The position numbers and the translations under genes were made by a program. From Piscirickettsiaceae bacterium (lineage in GTDB: Bacteria > Pseudomonadota > Gammaproteobacteria > Nitrosococcales > Methylophagaceae), in NCBI GenBank assembly GCA_013215825.1, contig JABSQN010000003.1:1-64000 (forward strand): DNA of 64,000 nt, written 5' to 3'. Positions 28,232 through 37,902 of the stretch are shown here, one piece after another (position 1 is the stretch's first letter; each line of letters starts with the position of its first letter). Below the pieces are notes generated by a model that worked only from the letters and a program-made list of their open reading frames with translations, was not told where the DNA came from and searched no databases.

Positions 28232-29287
28232 ATGGCAAATAGTGCTGACTCAACACCCTCTTCATTAAGTTATCGCGATGCAGGTGTCGATATTGAAGCA
28301 GGTAATGCTTTAGTTGATCGTATCAAACCCTTAGCGGCTAAAACACGCCGTCCCGGTGTCATGTCAGGGCTTGGCGGTTTTGGTAGTATGTTTGAATTAC
28401 CAACCGATCGCTATAAACATCCAGTTCTTGTATCAGGAACAGATGGTGTTGGCACCAAACTTCGTCTTGCTATTGAATCTGGTATTCACAATACAATCGG
28501 TATTGATTTAGTCGCAATGTGCGTTAATGACATCATCGTTTTAGGTGCTGAACCACTATTTTTCCTTGATTATTATGCAACCAGCAAACTTGATATTGAT
28601 GTAGCAACATCCGTTGTATCAGGTATCGCAGATGGTTGTCTTCTTGCTGGTGCAGCCCTCGTTGGTGGTGAAACGGCTGAAATGCCAAGCATGTATCAAG
28701 AAGGTGATTATGATCTTGCTGGTTTCTGTGTTGGTGTTGTTGAAAAAGACAATGTGATCGATGGTAGTCAAGTCGCGGCTGGCGATGTATTAATTGGTTT
28801 AGCATCATCAGGTCCCCACTCGAATGGCTATTCATTAATTCGTAAAATTCTTGAACGTAGCCAAGATGATTTATCAACACCGTTTGCAGGAAGTACGCTG
28901 GGTGAACTCCTACTAACTCCAACAAGAATTTACGTTAAGTCATTACTTCAACTTCATGAAAAAATTAATATTCATGCGCTATCTCATATTACTGGCGGCG
29001 GTTTATTAGAAAATATTCCTCGTGTATTGCCCGATAATGTCCAAGCTATTATTGATGCGAAAAGCTGGCAACGTCCTGCTATTTTTGACTGGCTACAAGA
29101 GCAAGGTAATGTGATTGATGAAGAGATGTATCGTACCTTCAACAATGGTATTGGTATGGTTATCGTAGTTGCTAAAAAAGATGCTGAACAAACATTATCA
29201 TTACTGACCAATCTTGGTGAAACCGCTTTCCAAATTGGTCATATTGAAACATCTGATCAGACAACACCACATGTTGTTATAAAATGA
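28232..29287 (+). CDS. purM: Phosphoribosylformylglycinamidine cyclo-ligase PurM
   Basis: AIR synthetase, the fifth step of purine synthesis (ATP-dependent ring closure of FGAM). Family sequences: [59 protein letters not shown] and [16 protein letters not shown]. The frame opens at 28175, but the ATG at 28232 follows AGGAAA and begins the conserved N-terminus (351 aa). ATGA overlap with purN couples the pair. Confidence 0.96.
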   Translation: MANSADSTPSSLSYRDAGVDIEAGNALVDRIKPLAAKTRRPGVMSGLGGFGSMFELPTDRYKHPVLVSGTDGVGTKLRLAIESGIHNTIGIDLVAMCVNDIIVLGAEPLFFLDYYATSKLDIDVATSVVSGIADGCLLAGAALVGGETAEMPSMYQEGDYDLAGFCVGVVEKDNVIDGSQVAAGDVLIGLASSGPHSNGYSLIRKILERSQDDLSTPFAGSTLGELLLTPTRIYVKSLLQLHEKINIHALSHITGGGLLENIPRVLPDNVQAIIDAKSWQRPAIFDWLQEQGNVIDEEMYRTFNNGIGMVIVVAKKDAEQTLSLLTNLGETAFQIGHIETSDQTTPHVVIK

Positions 29288-29862
29288 ACACAGGCGATAA
29301 ACCTTCTATTGTTATCCTGATCTCAGGTCGCGGTAGCAATATGATATCTATCGTCAAAGCCGCACAAGATGGACAACTACCCGTTACGATTGCCGCTATT
29401 ATTAGTAACCGTCCAGATGCCGCAGGTCTTGAATTTGCTCAACAAGCAGGCATCAAGACTGCGATTATTAATCATAAAGACTTCGACTCTCGTGAGTCTT
29501 TTGATCAAGCTTTAACTAAAGAAATAGACACATACTCCCCTACTTTAGTTGTTTTGGCCGGTTTTATGCGAATATTAACCACAGAATTTGTTGACCATTA
29601 TGCTGGCAAATTAATTAATATTCACCCGTCATTACTTCCTAAATTCAAAGGCTTGGATACACATCAACGTGCCATTGATGCTGGTGAAAAAGAACATGGT
29701 GCCAGTGTTCATATTGTAACGGCTGAACTTGATGATGGCCCCGTGGTCTTACAAGCACGAGTAGCTATTTTATCAAATGACACGGCAAGTACATTGGCGG
29801 CTCGGGTGCTTGAACAAGAGCATCAACTTTACCCCAAGGCCATTAAACAACTTATCAGCTAA
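29284..29862 (+). CDS. purN: Phosphoribosylglycinamide formyltransferase PurN
   Basis: 10-formyl-THF-dependent GAR transformylase, third step of purine synthesis. [12 protein letters not shown] binds the phosphate. The catalytic Asn and His are in [18 protein letters not shown] and the catalytic Asp in ELDDGPVV. Length (192 aa) is normal. It overlaps purM by 4 bp and is followed 5 bp later by the DUF3108 gene, so all three are probably one transcript. Confidence 0.95.
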   Translation: MNTGDKPSIVILISGRGSNMISIVKAAQDGQLPVTIAAIISNRPDAAGLEFAQQAGIKTAIINHKDFDSRESFDQALTKEIDTYSPTLVVLAGFMRILTTEFVDHYAGKLINIHPSLLPKFKGLDTHQRAIDAGEKEHGASVHIVTAELDDGPVVLQARVAILSNDTASTLAARVLEQEHQLYPKAIKQLIS

Positions 29863-29867
29863 CATTT

Positions 29868-30620
29868 ATGATAAAAATAATTAGCTTTATCTTACTCGGC
29901 ATCACATCGCAATGCGTATTGGCACAAGATATTCCTGATTTTTCTGCTAACTACTTGGTTAGACTTAATGGACTACAAGCAGGTGAACTTAAGCAATCCT
30001 TATCAACCAATAGCGATAATGTTCGAGTCTTTAAATCCACAACCCAAGCCAAAGGTGTTTTCGCCTATTTCAAACCGGATTTAGTTGAAGAAACTAGCCA
30101 CTGGCAGTATAAAAATAATGCCATATTACCTCAATCTTATCTTTATCAACGAACAGGCGGTAAAAAAGAAAAATACCTTAGTCTTAGTTTTGATTGGCTC
30201 AATATGCAGGTATTTATTGATGATAAAAAGCAACCTTGGCAGTTAGAAATAGAGAAAAACACCTTGGATAAGCTGGTCTATCAGCTGGCTCTAATGTCCG
30301 ATCTTGCTGAACACAAAACCAAGCTGAATTACCGTATTGCGGATGGCGGCAAGCTTAAGGATTATAAAATAAACATTCTTGGGGAAGAGCTGATTACTAC
30401 ACCTCTCGGTAATATCCACACAATTAAACTCAAACGCGAACGCACCCGTTCAAAAGGACGAGAAACCACATTATGGTGTGCACCAGCCTTGAACTATCTA
30501 CCGGTTAGACTTGAACATACTGAAAAAGGGGGCACCATCTTTACTGCGGAATTACGCCGATTAAAAGGTATTTCAATAAAAAATGCATTTACACCTTTTC
30601 GTCGCCATACAGATTACTAA
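29868..30620 (+). CDS. DUF3108 domain-containing exported protein
   Basis: A 250-residue protein with an N-terminal signal peptide (SFILLGITSQCVLAQ) and a beta-rich mature part with the DUF3108 pattern: FSANYLVRLNGLQAGEL near the start, FKPDLVEETSHW, and LPVRLEHTEKGGTIFTAEL near the end. Proteins of this family are periplasmic and of unknown function, and commonly follow purN. The MITE copy begins 27 bp after its stop. Confidence 0.82.
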   Translation: MIKIISFILLGITSQCVLAQDIPDFSANYLVRLNGLQAGELKQSLSTNSDNVRVFKSTTQAKGVFAYFKPDLVEETSHWQYKNNAILPQSYLYQRTGGKKEKYLSLSFDWLNMQVFIDDKKQPWQLEIEKNTLDKLVYQLALMSDLAEHKTKLNYRIADGGKLKDYKINILGEELITTPLGNIHTIKLKRERTRSKGRETTLWCAPALNYLPVRLEHTEKGGTIFTAELRRLKGISIKNAFTPFRRHTDY

Positions 30621-30646
30621 CCCACTTGATAACACAAACACAATTT

Positions 30647-30788
30647 GAGACCTTTGCACGATAAGTATTTTTTGTCATAACAAGGCGAAAATAGTCGAAA
30701 AAGCACAGTTTACTAATGTGAATGAGCATTTTTAGACTGTTTTTAACGCAGGTATATGGCAGAAAAAACGACTCGTGAAAAGGTTCTC
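30647..30788 (+). mobile_element. MITE-like element, full-length copy (family 1, copy A)
   Basis: A 142-bp non-coding element with imperfect terminal inverted repeats: GAGACCTTTGCACGA on the left and, on the opposite strand, GAGAACCTTTTCACGA on the right. The sequence AATTT flanks both sides, a possible 5-bp target duplication. A central palindrome-like stretch (TTTACTAATGTGAAT) is shared with copy B. It lies between DUF3108 and htpX. Other copies are at 37429, 45442 and 58162. The ends resemble those of IS5-group elements, which is an inference. Confidence 0.8.
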
Positions 30789-30821
30789 AATTTAAATACT
30801 TAACGTAAAAAAGGTAACACA

Positions 30822-31709
30822 ATGAAACGTATTTTTTTATTTATTATGACTAATATTGCCATTATGGCGGTTCTGAGCATTACGCTAAGACTACTTGGTG
30901 TCGATAGTATTCTTGCAGAAAACGGCTCTGATCTTAATATTCAGGCGCTTGTTATACTTTCGGGTGTTATTGGCTTTGGTGGTTCATTGATTTCATTACT
31001 GATTTCCAAGTGGATGGCAAAACGCATGACGGGGGCCGTTGTGATCACTAATCCATCAACGAATATGGAAAAATGGTTAGTAAATACTGTTGAAAAACAT
31101 GCAAAAATTGTCGGTATAAAAATACCTGAAGTAGCTATCTTCCCATCATCAGCTATGAATGCATTTGCCACCGGTGCATCGAAGAACAACGCCTTAATGG
31201 CAGTATCTCAGGGCTTGCTAGATAATATGGCTCAAGGCGAAATAGAAGCAGTTGTCGGCCATGAAATGAGTCATATTGCTAATGGTGACATGGTGACATT
31301 GGCATTAATCCAAGGTGTTGTGAATACCTTTGTGATCTTTTTATCACGCATTATCGGTCATATTGTCGATAGAGTGATTTTAAAAAACACGCGAGGTCAT
31401 GGCATTGGCTATTTTGTTACGGTGATGGTGTCTCAAGTTGTACTATCCATATTAGCATCAACCATTGTGATGTATTTTTCCAGAAAACGAGAATTTATTG
31501 CTGATACCGGTGGTGCAGATTTAGCAGGCCATCAAAACATGATCAATGCACTTAAACGTTTAGGTCAAGTAGAACCAGAAGCATTGCCAGAACAAATGGC
31601 GGCGTTTGGTATAAATGATAAAGGCGGCTTTATGGCCTTATTCTCATCACACCCTCCGATTGAAGCTAGAATAGAAGCCTTAGAAATTCGTGCGAAACGT
31701 TTATCTTAA
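30822..31709 (+). CDS. htpX: Membrane zinc protease HtpX
   Basis: Inner-membrane M48 metalloprotease (295 aa) that degrades misfolded membrane proteins with FtsH. Two N-terminal membrane segments are followed by the zinc motif VVGHEMSHIANGD (HEXXH) near residue 146. Two further hydrophobic segments and the third zinc ligand in KREFIADTGGADLAG follow. C-terminal LFSSHPPIEARIEAL is the family's end motif. The AAAAGG ribosome site precedes the ATG. The promoter must lie close to or inside the upstream MITE. Confidence 0.95.
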   Translation: MKRIFLFIMTNIAIMAVLSITLRLLGVDSILAENGSDLNIQALVILSGVIGFGGSLISLLISKWMAKRMTGAVVITNPSTNMEKWLVNTVEKHAKIVGIKIPEVAIFPSSAMNAFATGASKNNALMAVSQGLLDNMAQGEIEAVVGHEMSHIANGDMVTLALIQGVVNTFVIFLSRIIGHIVDRVILKNTRGHGIGYFVTVMVSQVVLSILASTIVMYFSRKREFIADTGGADLAGHQNMINALKRLGQVEPEALPEQMAAFGINDKGGFMALFSSHPPIEARIEALEIRAKRLS

Positions 31710-31726
31710 GACCATTCAATCCACTC

Positions 31727-31752
31727 CGTCATTCCCGTTTACACGGGGATGA
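31727..31752. repeat. REP-like palindrome between htpX and nudF
   Basis: CGTCATTCCCGTTTACACGGGGATGACC is here described by its ends: TCATTCCCG pairs with CGGGGATGA across a short loop. This CGTCATTCCCG-type intergenic hairpin is widespread in proteobacteria. It may work as a terminator-like or REP element. One copy was seen. Confidence 0.6.
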
Positions 31753-31783
31753 CCTGAGCTACATTATCAAATAATGAAACATT

Positions 31784-32389
31784 ATGAGCACTAAAAAAGA
31801 ATTTAAAATCATTAAGGAAACAAACGTTCATAGCGGATTTTTCACTATGAAGGAGTTTGAACTTAAACATACTTTATACAATGGTGGATGGAGCAACACC
31901 ATTACCCGCGAACTCTTTCATCGTGGTAATTGTGTTGCTGTGCTTCTTTATGACCCTAAGCGAGATGAAGTGGTCATTATCGAACAGTTCCGTGTCGGTG
32001 CCATGCAAATGCCAGATCAAGCCTGGTTATTAGAAATTATCGCTGGGGCAATTGAACCGGGAGAAACCGCAGAAGAAGTTGCTTATCGCGAATCAATTGA
32101 AGAAGCGGGTTGTGAAATACAGGAACTTATCAAAATTAATGATTTTTTCACATCGCCAGGCGGCACCTCAGAATTATTAACGCTATTTTGTGGCAAAGTT
32201 GACACGACTAATGTCGGTGGTATTCATGGTTTAGATCATGAAGATGAAGATATTTCAGTCACCACCTTGAAATTTGATGCCGCTTATCAACACTTATTGG
32301 ATGGTAAAATTTTATCCGCCATACCGATTATCGCCATCCAATGGCTCTATATCAATCGTGGTGATTTACGCCAAAAATGGTTAAGCTAA
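31784..32389 (+). CDS. nudF: ADP-ribose pyrophosphatase NudF
   Basis: Nudix hydrolase (201 aa) that cleaves ADP-ribose to AMP and ribose-5-phosphate. The Nudix box is GAIEPGETAEEVAYRESIEE followed by AGCE, with all metal-binding glutamates. The upstream EQFRVGAMQMPDQAWLLEI and downstream TSPGGTSELLTLFCG match the NudF/ADPRase subgroup. Its last 9 bases overlap the convergent yeaD gene. Confidence 0.92.
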   Translation: MSTKKEFKIIKETNVHSGFFTMKEFELKHTLYNGGWSNTITRELFHRGNCVAVLLYDPKRDEVVIIEQFRVGAMQMPDQAWLLEIIAGAIEPGETAEEVAYRESIEEAGCEIQELIKINDFFTSPGGTSELLTLFCGKVDTTNVGGIHGLDHEDEDISVTTLKFDAAYQHLLDGKILSAIPIIAIQWLYINRGDLRQKWLS

Positions 32390-33280
32390 CGCTTCAATCG
32401 CGTAATTAACAGTCAAGCAATGTGAATGCCCAGCTTTCACAACTACTTTGTCACATGCCGTATTTGCCGCTTCAATACAGATAAACTTTTTGTAGTCATT
32501 GTCAGCCAAATCCGTCATTTCTATCGATTTGGCAGGTCCTGGATTCCAAATAACAGCCGTTGTTGATTTAGGTGACGAGATCCGTATTTGGCGATTGAAA
32601 ACAGGATCTCTTAACAAAACATTATGCTGAAGTGAACCATAAATACGATCAAACTCACCATCAATAGAGATATTACCTTGTTGTTGCCCTTCGCCAAACC
32701 CCGTTGTTTTATCAAGGTAATGCGTTCCATCTAGGCCTATAATTTCAATTTCATTGACATCACCGACTGCTAAATAGCTATGCAATGCTTGTGAAATAGT
32801 AAAATCTTGTTCATCTAAATTAGACGTTGTTAATGCCATTGACAGCGTTTCACCAACGATAATTTCAAGTTGTAAATTAAACTTATATTGCCAAATTTCT
32901 TGGCTGTGTTGATTATGACCAATATTTAAGATGATTTTGGTACTGCCATCAAGCTGTTGCTGAGTTGCAGCGACATTCCACTGCTGATCACGAACAAAAC
33001 CATGTGCTGGCACACCATCATCAGAAAACCACGGCCAACAAACTGGTACACCACCTCGAATAGCCTTGCCTTGTTCATAATTAGCCTGTTCGCTGACAAA
33101 TAATAATGGTTCGGCACACTTATTTTCTTTATAAGATAAGACATGACCTGAATAAGTCGAAATTAATGCTGTTGCATGATCATTATTAACTTCGATCATC
33201 ACAAAACCACCCGCCCCCGTCACAAAACGAACATGCGCGGCTATTGCAAAGTCATTATTTAATGTTTCTAAATTTAGCAT
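32381..33280 (-). CDS. yeaD: D-hexose-6-phosphate mutarotase YeaD-like
   Basis: Aldose-1-epimerase superfamily protein (299 aa) predicted to interconvert anomers of glucose-6-phosphate. Family marks are RGGVPVCWPWFSD, VPAHGFVRDQQWNV, the catalytic-region ALHSYLAVGDVNEIEI and VWNPGPAKSIEMTDL. Fold-level assignment is firm. Physiological substrate is inferred from the YeaD/YMR099c group. It overlaps nudF tail to tail. Confidence 0.87.
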   Translation of the reverse strand: MLNLETLNNDFAIAAHVRFVTGAGGFVMIEVNNDHATALISTYSGHVLSYKENKCAEPLLFVSEQANYEQGKAIRGGVPVCWPWFSDDGVPAHGFVRDQQWNVAATQQQLDGSTKIILNIGHNQHSQEIWQYKFNLQLEIIVGETLSMALTTSNLDEQDFTISQALHSYLAVGDVNEIEIIGLDGTHYLDKTTGFGEGQQQGNISIDGEFDRIYGSLQHNVLLRDPVFNRQIRISSPKSTTAVIWNPGPAKSIEMTDLADNDYKKFICIEAANTACDKVVVKAGHSHCLTVNYAIEALA

Positions 33281-33317
33281 TTATTATTTATTATCTATTC
33301 CAACAAACTCAATGAAA

Positions 33318-33340
33318 AATGCGGGCATAAAGCCCGCATT
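33318..33340 (-). terminator. Hairpin terminator downstream of slyD
   Basis: AATGCGGGC-loop-GCCCGCATT is a strong GC stem. On the minus strand it is followed by a short T run (ATTTTTC). It lies 130 bp beyond the slyD stop. The interval 33341-33472 shows no coding sequence. Confidence 0.6.
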
Positions 33341-33472
33341 CGTGATATTAAAAAATAAGTTTTTTTGTTCAAGTACAAAGCGAATAAATATCGAGAACCG
33401 GAATGTATGATGATACATGAGGATCACAGATCATTTTATTCAACGCAGTAATTGGGCAAAAAGACCATTTTT

Positions 33473-33955
33473 TTAGTGGTGATGACCACCCTCACCGTGG
33501 ACATGACCATGTTCTAATTCTTCTTTTGATGCTTCACGTACTTCACGAATTTTCACATCAAAATTTAGATGAATTCCTGCTAAAGGATGATTACCATCAA
33601 CAGTGATCATTTCTTCACCCATTTCGACAACAGTCACCATGACAGGACCATCATCTGATTCAGATTCAAATTGCATACCCAATTCAATATTATCAATACC
33701 ACCGAATAATTCTTTCGGTACTTCCTGCTTCATATCTTCAACACGTTCGCCATAGGCATCTTTAGGTTCGATACTCGCTTTAACTTCATCGCCCGCTTCT
33801 TTACCTAATAATGCAGCTTCTAGACCTGGAATGATATTACCCATACCCTGTAAATAGGCTAATGGACCCGCACCTTTAGAGCTATCAATCACTTCACCAT
33901 CATTATCAGTTAAGGTGTAATCAATCACAACTACGGTATTTTCTGCTATTTTCAT
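33473..33955 (-). CDS. slyD: FKBP-type peptidyl-prolyl isomerase SlyD
   Basis: Cytoplasmic prolyl isomerase and metallochaperone. The FKBP half (VIDYTLTDNDGEVIDSS; GPLAYLQGMGNIIPGLEAAL) is split by the insert-in-flap chaperone domain (residues about 70-125). The C-terminus ends in a histidine-rich tail, HGHVHGEGGHHH, shorter than in E. coli but keeping the metal-binding character. At 160 aa it could also be called an SlpA/SlyD-type FKBP. The His tail favours SlyD. Confidence 0.9.
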   Translation of the reverse strand: MKIAENTVVVIDYTLTDNDGEVIDSSKGAGPLAYLQGMGNIIPGLEAALLGKEAGDEVKASIEPKDAYGERVEDMKQEVPKELFGGIDNIELGMQFESESDDGPVMVTVVEMGEEMITVDGNHPLAGIHLNFDVKIREVREASKEELEHGHVHGEGGHHH

Positions 33956-34075
33956 TTTTATTTCCTTCGAAAATTAATCATATAACTGCGGCTATTTTAC
34001 CACATCGTTTATTCGAAACGCCAAAATCGTTTACCATACTTAGTTTTAATACGATAAAAACCAAATTCACATACT

Positions 34076-34723
34076 ATGACTCAGTTAATACTTTTCAATA
34101 AGCCCTTTGATGTGCTGACTCAATTTACCGATGAGTCTGGTCGTCAGACATTAAAAGACTTTATAAATATTGCTAATGTTTATCCTGCTGGTCGTTTAGA
34201 TCGAGATAGTGAAGGTTTAGTTCTGCTAACTGATTCTGGCGCTTTACAACATATTATTAGCGATCCAAAACATAAACAGGAAAAAACCTATTGGGTGCAA
34301 GTTGAAAAGATTCCTAGTGATGATGCCTTGGAACAATTACGCCAAGGTATTGAATTAAAAGACGGTCTAACGCGCCCAGCTAAAGCACGATTGATTGATC
34401 CGCCCACACTTTGGCAACGTCATCCGCCAATACGTGAACGGCAGACAATTCCCACCCAATGGATTGAATTAAAAATCACTGAAGGTAAAAACCGCCAAGT
34501 TCGCCGTATGACTGCCGCTATTGGTCATCCAACTTTACGTCTTATTCGTTACGCTATTGGTGACTTAAACCTCGATCAGCTGGATTCTGGACAATGGCAA
34601 CAAGTTTCCGTGCCCGAATCCATGCTGTCCATGATAAAATCATCGGATAAAACCACAAAAAAACGGCCCAGTCATCGTCGTAAAACCAATCAAAGAAAAT
34701 CAAACCATGTCAGAACAAAATAA
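34076..34723 (+). CDS. rluE: 23S rRNA pseudouridine synthase RluE-like
   Basis: RsuA-family pseudouridine synthase (215 aa) without an N-terminal S4 domain. The catalytic motif is [17 protein letters not shown] (Asp in GRLD). [11 protein letters not shown] and [18 protein letters not shown] are family motifs. The start [18 protein letters not shown] and lack of an S4 domain fit RluE, which modifies U2457 in E. coli 23S rRNA. The C-terminal 30 residues are very basic. It overlaps mnmA by 17 bp. Confidence 0.88.
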   Translation: MTQLILFNKPFDVLTQFTDESGRQTLKDFINIANVYPAGRLDRDSEGLVLLTDSGALQHIISDPKHKQEKTYWVQVEKIPSDDALEQLRQGIELKDGLTRPAKARLIDPPTLWQRHPPIRERQTIPTQWIELKITEGKNRQVRRMTAAIGHPTLRLIRYAIGDLNLDQLDSGQWQQVSVPESMLSMIKSSDKTTKKRPSHRRKTNQRKSNHVRTK

Positions 34724-35816
34724 AAACAAAGTTGTAGTCGGTCTTTCCGGCGGTGTAGATTCTTCCGTTGCCGCGCTTTTATTACAACAGCAAGGTTTTG
34801 ATGTTGAAGGCATGTTCATGAAGAACTGGGTCGATTTTGCCGAGGAAAGCGAATGTACTATCGCCGACGATCGTAATGATGCGAATTCTGTTGCCGATAA
34901 AATCAACATTCCTTTCCATGAAGCTAATTTTGCCGTGGAATATTGGGATTATGTATTCAAAAACTTTTTAGATGAATACAAAGCAGGTCGCACGCCTAAT
35001 CCTGACATTTTATGTAATCGTGAAATCAAGTTTAAAGCCTTTTTAGATCACGCCTTACAACTTGGCGGCTATATGATTGCAACTGGGCATTATGCCCGGG
35101 TTGAGGAACGAGACGGTGTCTTCCATTTATTAAAAGGCATGGATCACAATAAAGATCAAAGCTACTTTTTATATACCTTAGGGCAAGAACAACTTTCTCG
35201 CACCCTCTTCCCTTTAGGTGAGCTACCTAAACCAGAAGTACGCCGGATCGCTGAACAAGCAGGTTTTATTACCCATGATAAAAAAGACAGTACTGGTATT
35301 TGTTTTATTGGCGAACGTCGTTTTCGTGAGTTTTTAGGCCGCTATATTCCCGCCCAGCCCGGAGAAATGCAAACACCCGAAGGCGAGCTTATTGGCAAAC
35401 ATTCTGGTCTTATGTATTACACACTCGGTCAACGACAAGGTTTAGGCATTGGTGGACGTAAAGATAGCTCTGGTGAACCGTGGTTTGTTGCGGGTAAAGA
35501 TATGGAAAATAAGATCCTCTATGTCGTACAAGGCGATCACCCTTGGCTACATAGTCAATCGTTAAAAGCAGAACAATTATCATGGGTGGCAGGACATCCC
35601 CCATCATTTCCCTGCAAAGCCATGGCTAAAACACGCTATCGCCAACCCGATCAAGCCTGCATTATTACGCAAGATGATGATGGTTTAATTCATGTTGAAT
35701 TTGAGCAACAACAACGTGCCGTCACACCGGGGCAATCTGTTGTATTTTATCTTGATGATGACTGTTTAGGTGGCGGTATTATTGTCAGCACCGATGCGCC
35801 AGGTATTCACCCATGA
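34707..35816 (+). CDS. mnmA: tRNA 2-thiouridylase MnmA
   Basis: Inserts sulfur at C2 of wobble U34 in tRNA-Lys, Glu and Gln. The PP-loop [17 protein letters not shown] binds ATP. The catalytic cysteines are in [12 protein letters not shown] and [12 protein letters not shown]. The C-terminal beta-barrel ends in a [16 protein letters not shown] motif. Length (369 aa) is normal. It is tightly joined to rluE upstream and hflD downstream (ATGA), the common mnmA-hflD-purB-like neighbourhood, though purB is elsewhere in this window. Confidence 0.96.
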   Translation: MSEQNKNKVVVGLSGGVDSSVAALLLQQQGFDVEGMFMKNWVDFAEESECTIADDRNDANSVADKINIPFHEANFAVEYWDYVFKNFLDEYKAGRTPNPDILCNREIKFKAFLDHALQLGGYMIATGHYARVEERDGVFHLLKGMDHNKDQSYFLYTLGQEQLSRTLFPLGELPKPEVRRIAEQAGFITHDKKDSTGICFIGERRFREFLGRYIPAQPGEMQTPEGELIGKHSGLMYYTLGQRQGLGIGGRKDSSGEPWFVAGKDMENKILYVVQGDHPWLHSQSLKAEQLSWVAGHPPSFPCKAMAKTRYRQPDQACIITQDDDGLIHVEFEQQQRAVTPGQSVVFYLDDDCLGGGIIVSTDAPGIHP

Positions 35817-36442
35817 GTAATCAACAACCTGATCGGGTAATTGCCTTGGCTGCAATGCTACAAAGCCTTACCTTAGTCCAACAAATTGCTGAAACGGGCC
35901 AGCTTGATCAAGCAGACTTCGAAACCTTATTAAATAGTCTTCTTGCTACCGATTCGCCAACAGCAGAGGCTGTTTATGGTAGTGTAAGTCAATTAAAAAC
36001 GGGGCTAAAACAATTAAACCGTCTACTCTCTAAAAGTAAAGATAAACAGGATGTCGCACTATTACGTCATGCCGTTAGTCTATTACACTTAGAAAAACAA
36101 TTGGCTAAACGCCCGGCTATGTTTGATTTAATTAGCCGAGAAATCGATCAAATTCCTCAACAAGTCGACTACTTTGGTGACATTAACAATCCACAAGTTA
36201 TTGCCCGCCTTGCTGATATTTATCATCGTACAATCAGCGAACTAACACCACGAATTCATGTGCATGGTGACCCTGTTTTTTTACAAGCACCAGATAATGT
36301 AAATCGAATTAGAGCCTTATTATTAGCGGGTATTCGTGCCGCCATTTTATGGCGACAAAAAGGCGGTCGTCGTTGGCATTTTATTTTTCAATCTAGCAAA
36401 ATGTTACAAACATCGACCGAACTTTACCAATCCATCCGTTAA
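35813..36442 (+). CDS. hflD: High-frequency lysogenization protein HflD
   Basis: A 209-residue peripheral membrane protein conserved after mnmA in gammaproteobacteria. The family pattern is visible: [22 protein letters not shown] at the start (shown in parts), [15 protein letters not shown] in the middle and [20 protein letters not shown] near the end. HflD is named for its effect on phage lambda CII stability; its role in the host is not settled. It overlaps mnmA by 4 bp and the convergent ppk2 by 4 bp. Confidence 0.92.
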   Translation: MSNQQPDRVIALAAMLQSLTLVQQIAETGQLDQADFETLLNSLLATDSPTAEAVYGSVSQLKTGLKQLNRLLSKSKDKQDVALLRHAVSLLHLEKQLAKRPAMFDLISREIDQIPQQVDYFGDINNPQVIARLADIYHRTISELTPRIHVHGDPVFLQAPDNVNRIRALLLAGIRAAILWRQKGGRRWHFIFQSSKMLQTSTELYQSIR

Positions 36443-37368
36443 TTTCCCTTAGAAATTTCATAGGGTGGAAGCTTTAAATGCTTTTCACCTATTTCATAGA
36501 TTGTTTCAGCCGATCCTACGATTAAATTATCAGGTGGACACGCCACTTTATGATCTTTATTTGGATAGTCTGCTTGCGATAAGACATGCCGAATCGCGTT
36601 TAAGCGTGCTCGTTTTTTACAATCAGATTTAACAACCGTCCAAGGCGAATCTTTAGTATCGGTATAAAAAAACATCGCTTCTTTGGCTTCAGTATAGTTA
36701 TCCCATTTATCAAGTGACGCCAAATCAATATCACTTATTTTCCACTGTTTCAATGGGTCTTGCTGGCGCGATGTTAATCGGCGGAACTGCTCATTACGAC
36801 TGATTGAAAACCAGAATTTAATCAACTTAATGCCACTACGAGTAATCATACGTTCCATCTCAGGTGCTTGCCGCATAAACTCTAAATATTCTTGTGCAGT
36901 ACAAAATCCCATCACTCGTTCAACGCCGGCACGGTTATACCATGAGCGATCTAATAAAACGATTTCACCTTTAGTAGGAAGATGCTCAATATATCGCTGA
37001 AAATACCACTGTCCCCTTTCCCGATCATCGGGTTTTTCTAATGCGATAACCGGAGCACCACGTGGATTTAAGTGTTCGGTAAAACGTTTAATCGTGCCAC
37101 CTTTTCCTGCGGCATCCCGACCTTCAAAAATAATCAGATATTTTTGTCCGGTTTCCTTCACCCAGTGCTGAAATTTAGCTAGTTCAATCTGTAAAAGCTT
37201 CTTTTCTTTTTCATATTTCTTTTTATTCATCATTTTTTCATACGGATAATTAGCCGTAGGAAAAATTGCTTTTTTTGATAGGCTATTAATTTCATCAAGA
37301 GGCGCCAAATAACTCGTTCCCTCATGCGCTAATGAAACATTAAGTGCATCTTCTGTTTTTTGTGTCAT
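36439..37368 (-). CDS. ppk2: Polyphosphate kinase 2 family protein
   Basis: PPK2 enzymes use polyphosphate to phosphorylate nucleoside di- or monophosphates. Walker A is IFEGRDAAGKGGTIKRF near residue 81, Walker B/lid text is VLLDRSWYNRAGVERVMGF, and RQAPEMERMI and WFSISRNEQFRRL follow. The single domain and 309 aa suggest a class I enzyme (NDP to NTP), judged by length and motif spacing only. Its promoter region contains a shortened MITE copy about 60 bp upstream. Confidence 0.9.
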   Translation of the reverse strand: MTQKTEDALNVSLAHEGTSYLAPLDEINSLSKKAIFPTANYPYEKMMNKKKYEKEKKLLQIELAKFQHWVKETGQKYLIIFEGRDAAGKGGTIKRFTEHLNPRGAPVIALEKPDDRERGQWYFQRYIEHLPTKGEIVLLDRSWYNRAGVERVMGFCTAQEYLEFMRQAPEMERMITRSGIKLIKFWFSISRNEQFRRLTSRQQDPLKQWKISDIDLASLDKWDNYTEAKEAMFFYTDTKDSPWTVVKSDCKKRARLNAIRHVLSQADYPNKDHKVACPPDNLIVGSAETIYEIGEKHLKLPPYEISKGN

Positions 37369-37428
37369 AATTTAATCCTGTAAATTAAGAAATACCTTCT
37401 ATTTCCCGTAAAAATTTAAAATCACTTT

Positions 37429-37479
37429 GAGATCTTTTCACATAGGTATGGAAGAAAAGACAACTCGTGTAAAACTCTC
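37429..37479. mobile_element. MITE-like element, internally deleted copy (family 1, copy C)
   Basis: A 51-bp remnant. GAGATCTTTTCAC at the left end is joined directly to the right-end sequence AGGTATGGAAGAAAAGACAACTCGTG and ends at CTCTC. Compared with copy A, about 90 bp of interior is missing. It lies upstream of ppk2. Confidence 0.6.
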
Positions 37480-37547
37480 ACTGTACTTGAAATAACTGGT
37501 GACAACTTACACATGAGGCACTTACCAGTCTTAACACTTTATATGCA

Positions 37548-37809
37548 TCATTTATATTGCCTTTGTTTGCCACCGCCAACACCCATTGAAGATTCAGCAA
37601 TATCAGCAGCACTAGATGAATCATTTTCTGCTAATGCAGCAACAATTAAATCTAACGCCTCCATATGGCCTCGCATATTTTTCAAGAACATTTGTTTTAT
37701 TTCTGCTGGAATTTCAACAATCTGACGAGTGTCATCATATATATTTTTTAGCCATAGGTGATGTATTGAATGTTATGACAGCTATAAGTAGAACAATATC
37801 CTTTTTCAT
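37548..37809 (-). pseudogene. Frameshifted small periplasmic helical protein
   Basis: The ATG at 37809 starts a signal-peptide-like sequence (MKKDIVLLIAVITFNTSPMA), which runs into a stop after the next few codons. Shifting the frame by one base at the A6/TATATAT tract restores a continuous reading: DDTRQIVEIPAEIKQMFLKN, MRGHMEALDLIVAALAEN, and SSAADIAESSMGVGGGK. This resembles small exported helical proteins of unknown function with a 'TRQ…LP..M...ML.NMR.HL.AL' pattern. The total span is one base more than a multiple of three. It is either a recent pseudogene or a homopolymer sequencing error. The rest of the 37369-37902 gap holds only the MITE remnant. Confidence 0.6.
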
Positions 37810-37902
37810 GTCAATTACCTTATTTTAAATTCAAAGAGTCCTTTTAGTATATTAGCATTTTATAATAAGCAAATCTTCTATAAATATTAAGATTTTTGAT
37901 TC

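Noticed and set aside
35813-36442. hflD as evidence of a prophage
   Set aside because: Despite its name, HflD is a conserved chromosomal gene after mnmA; no phage genes are nearby.
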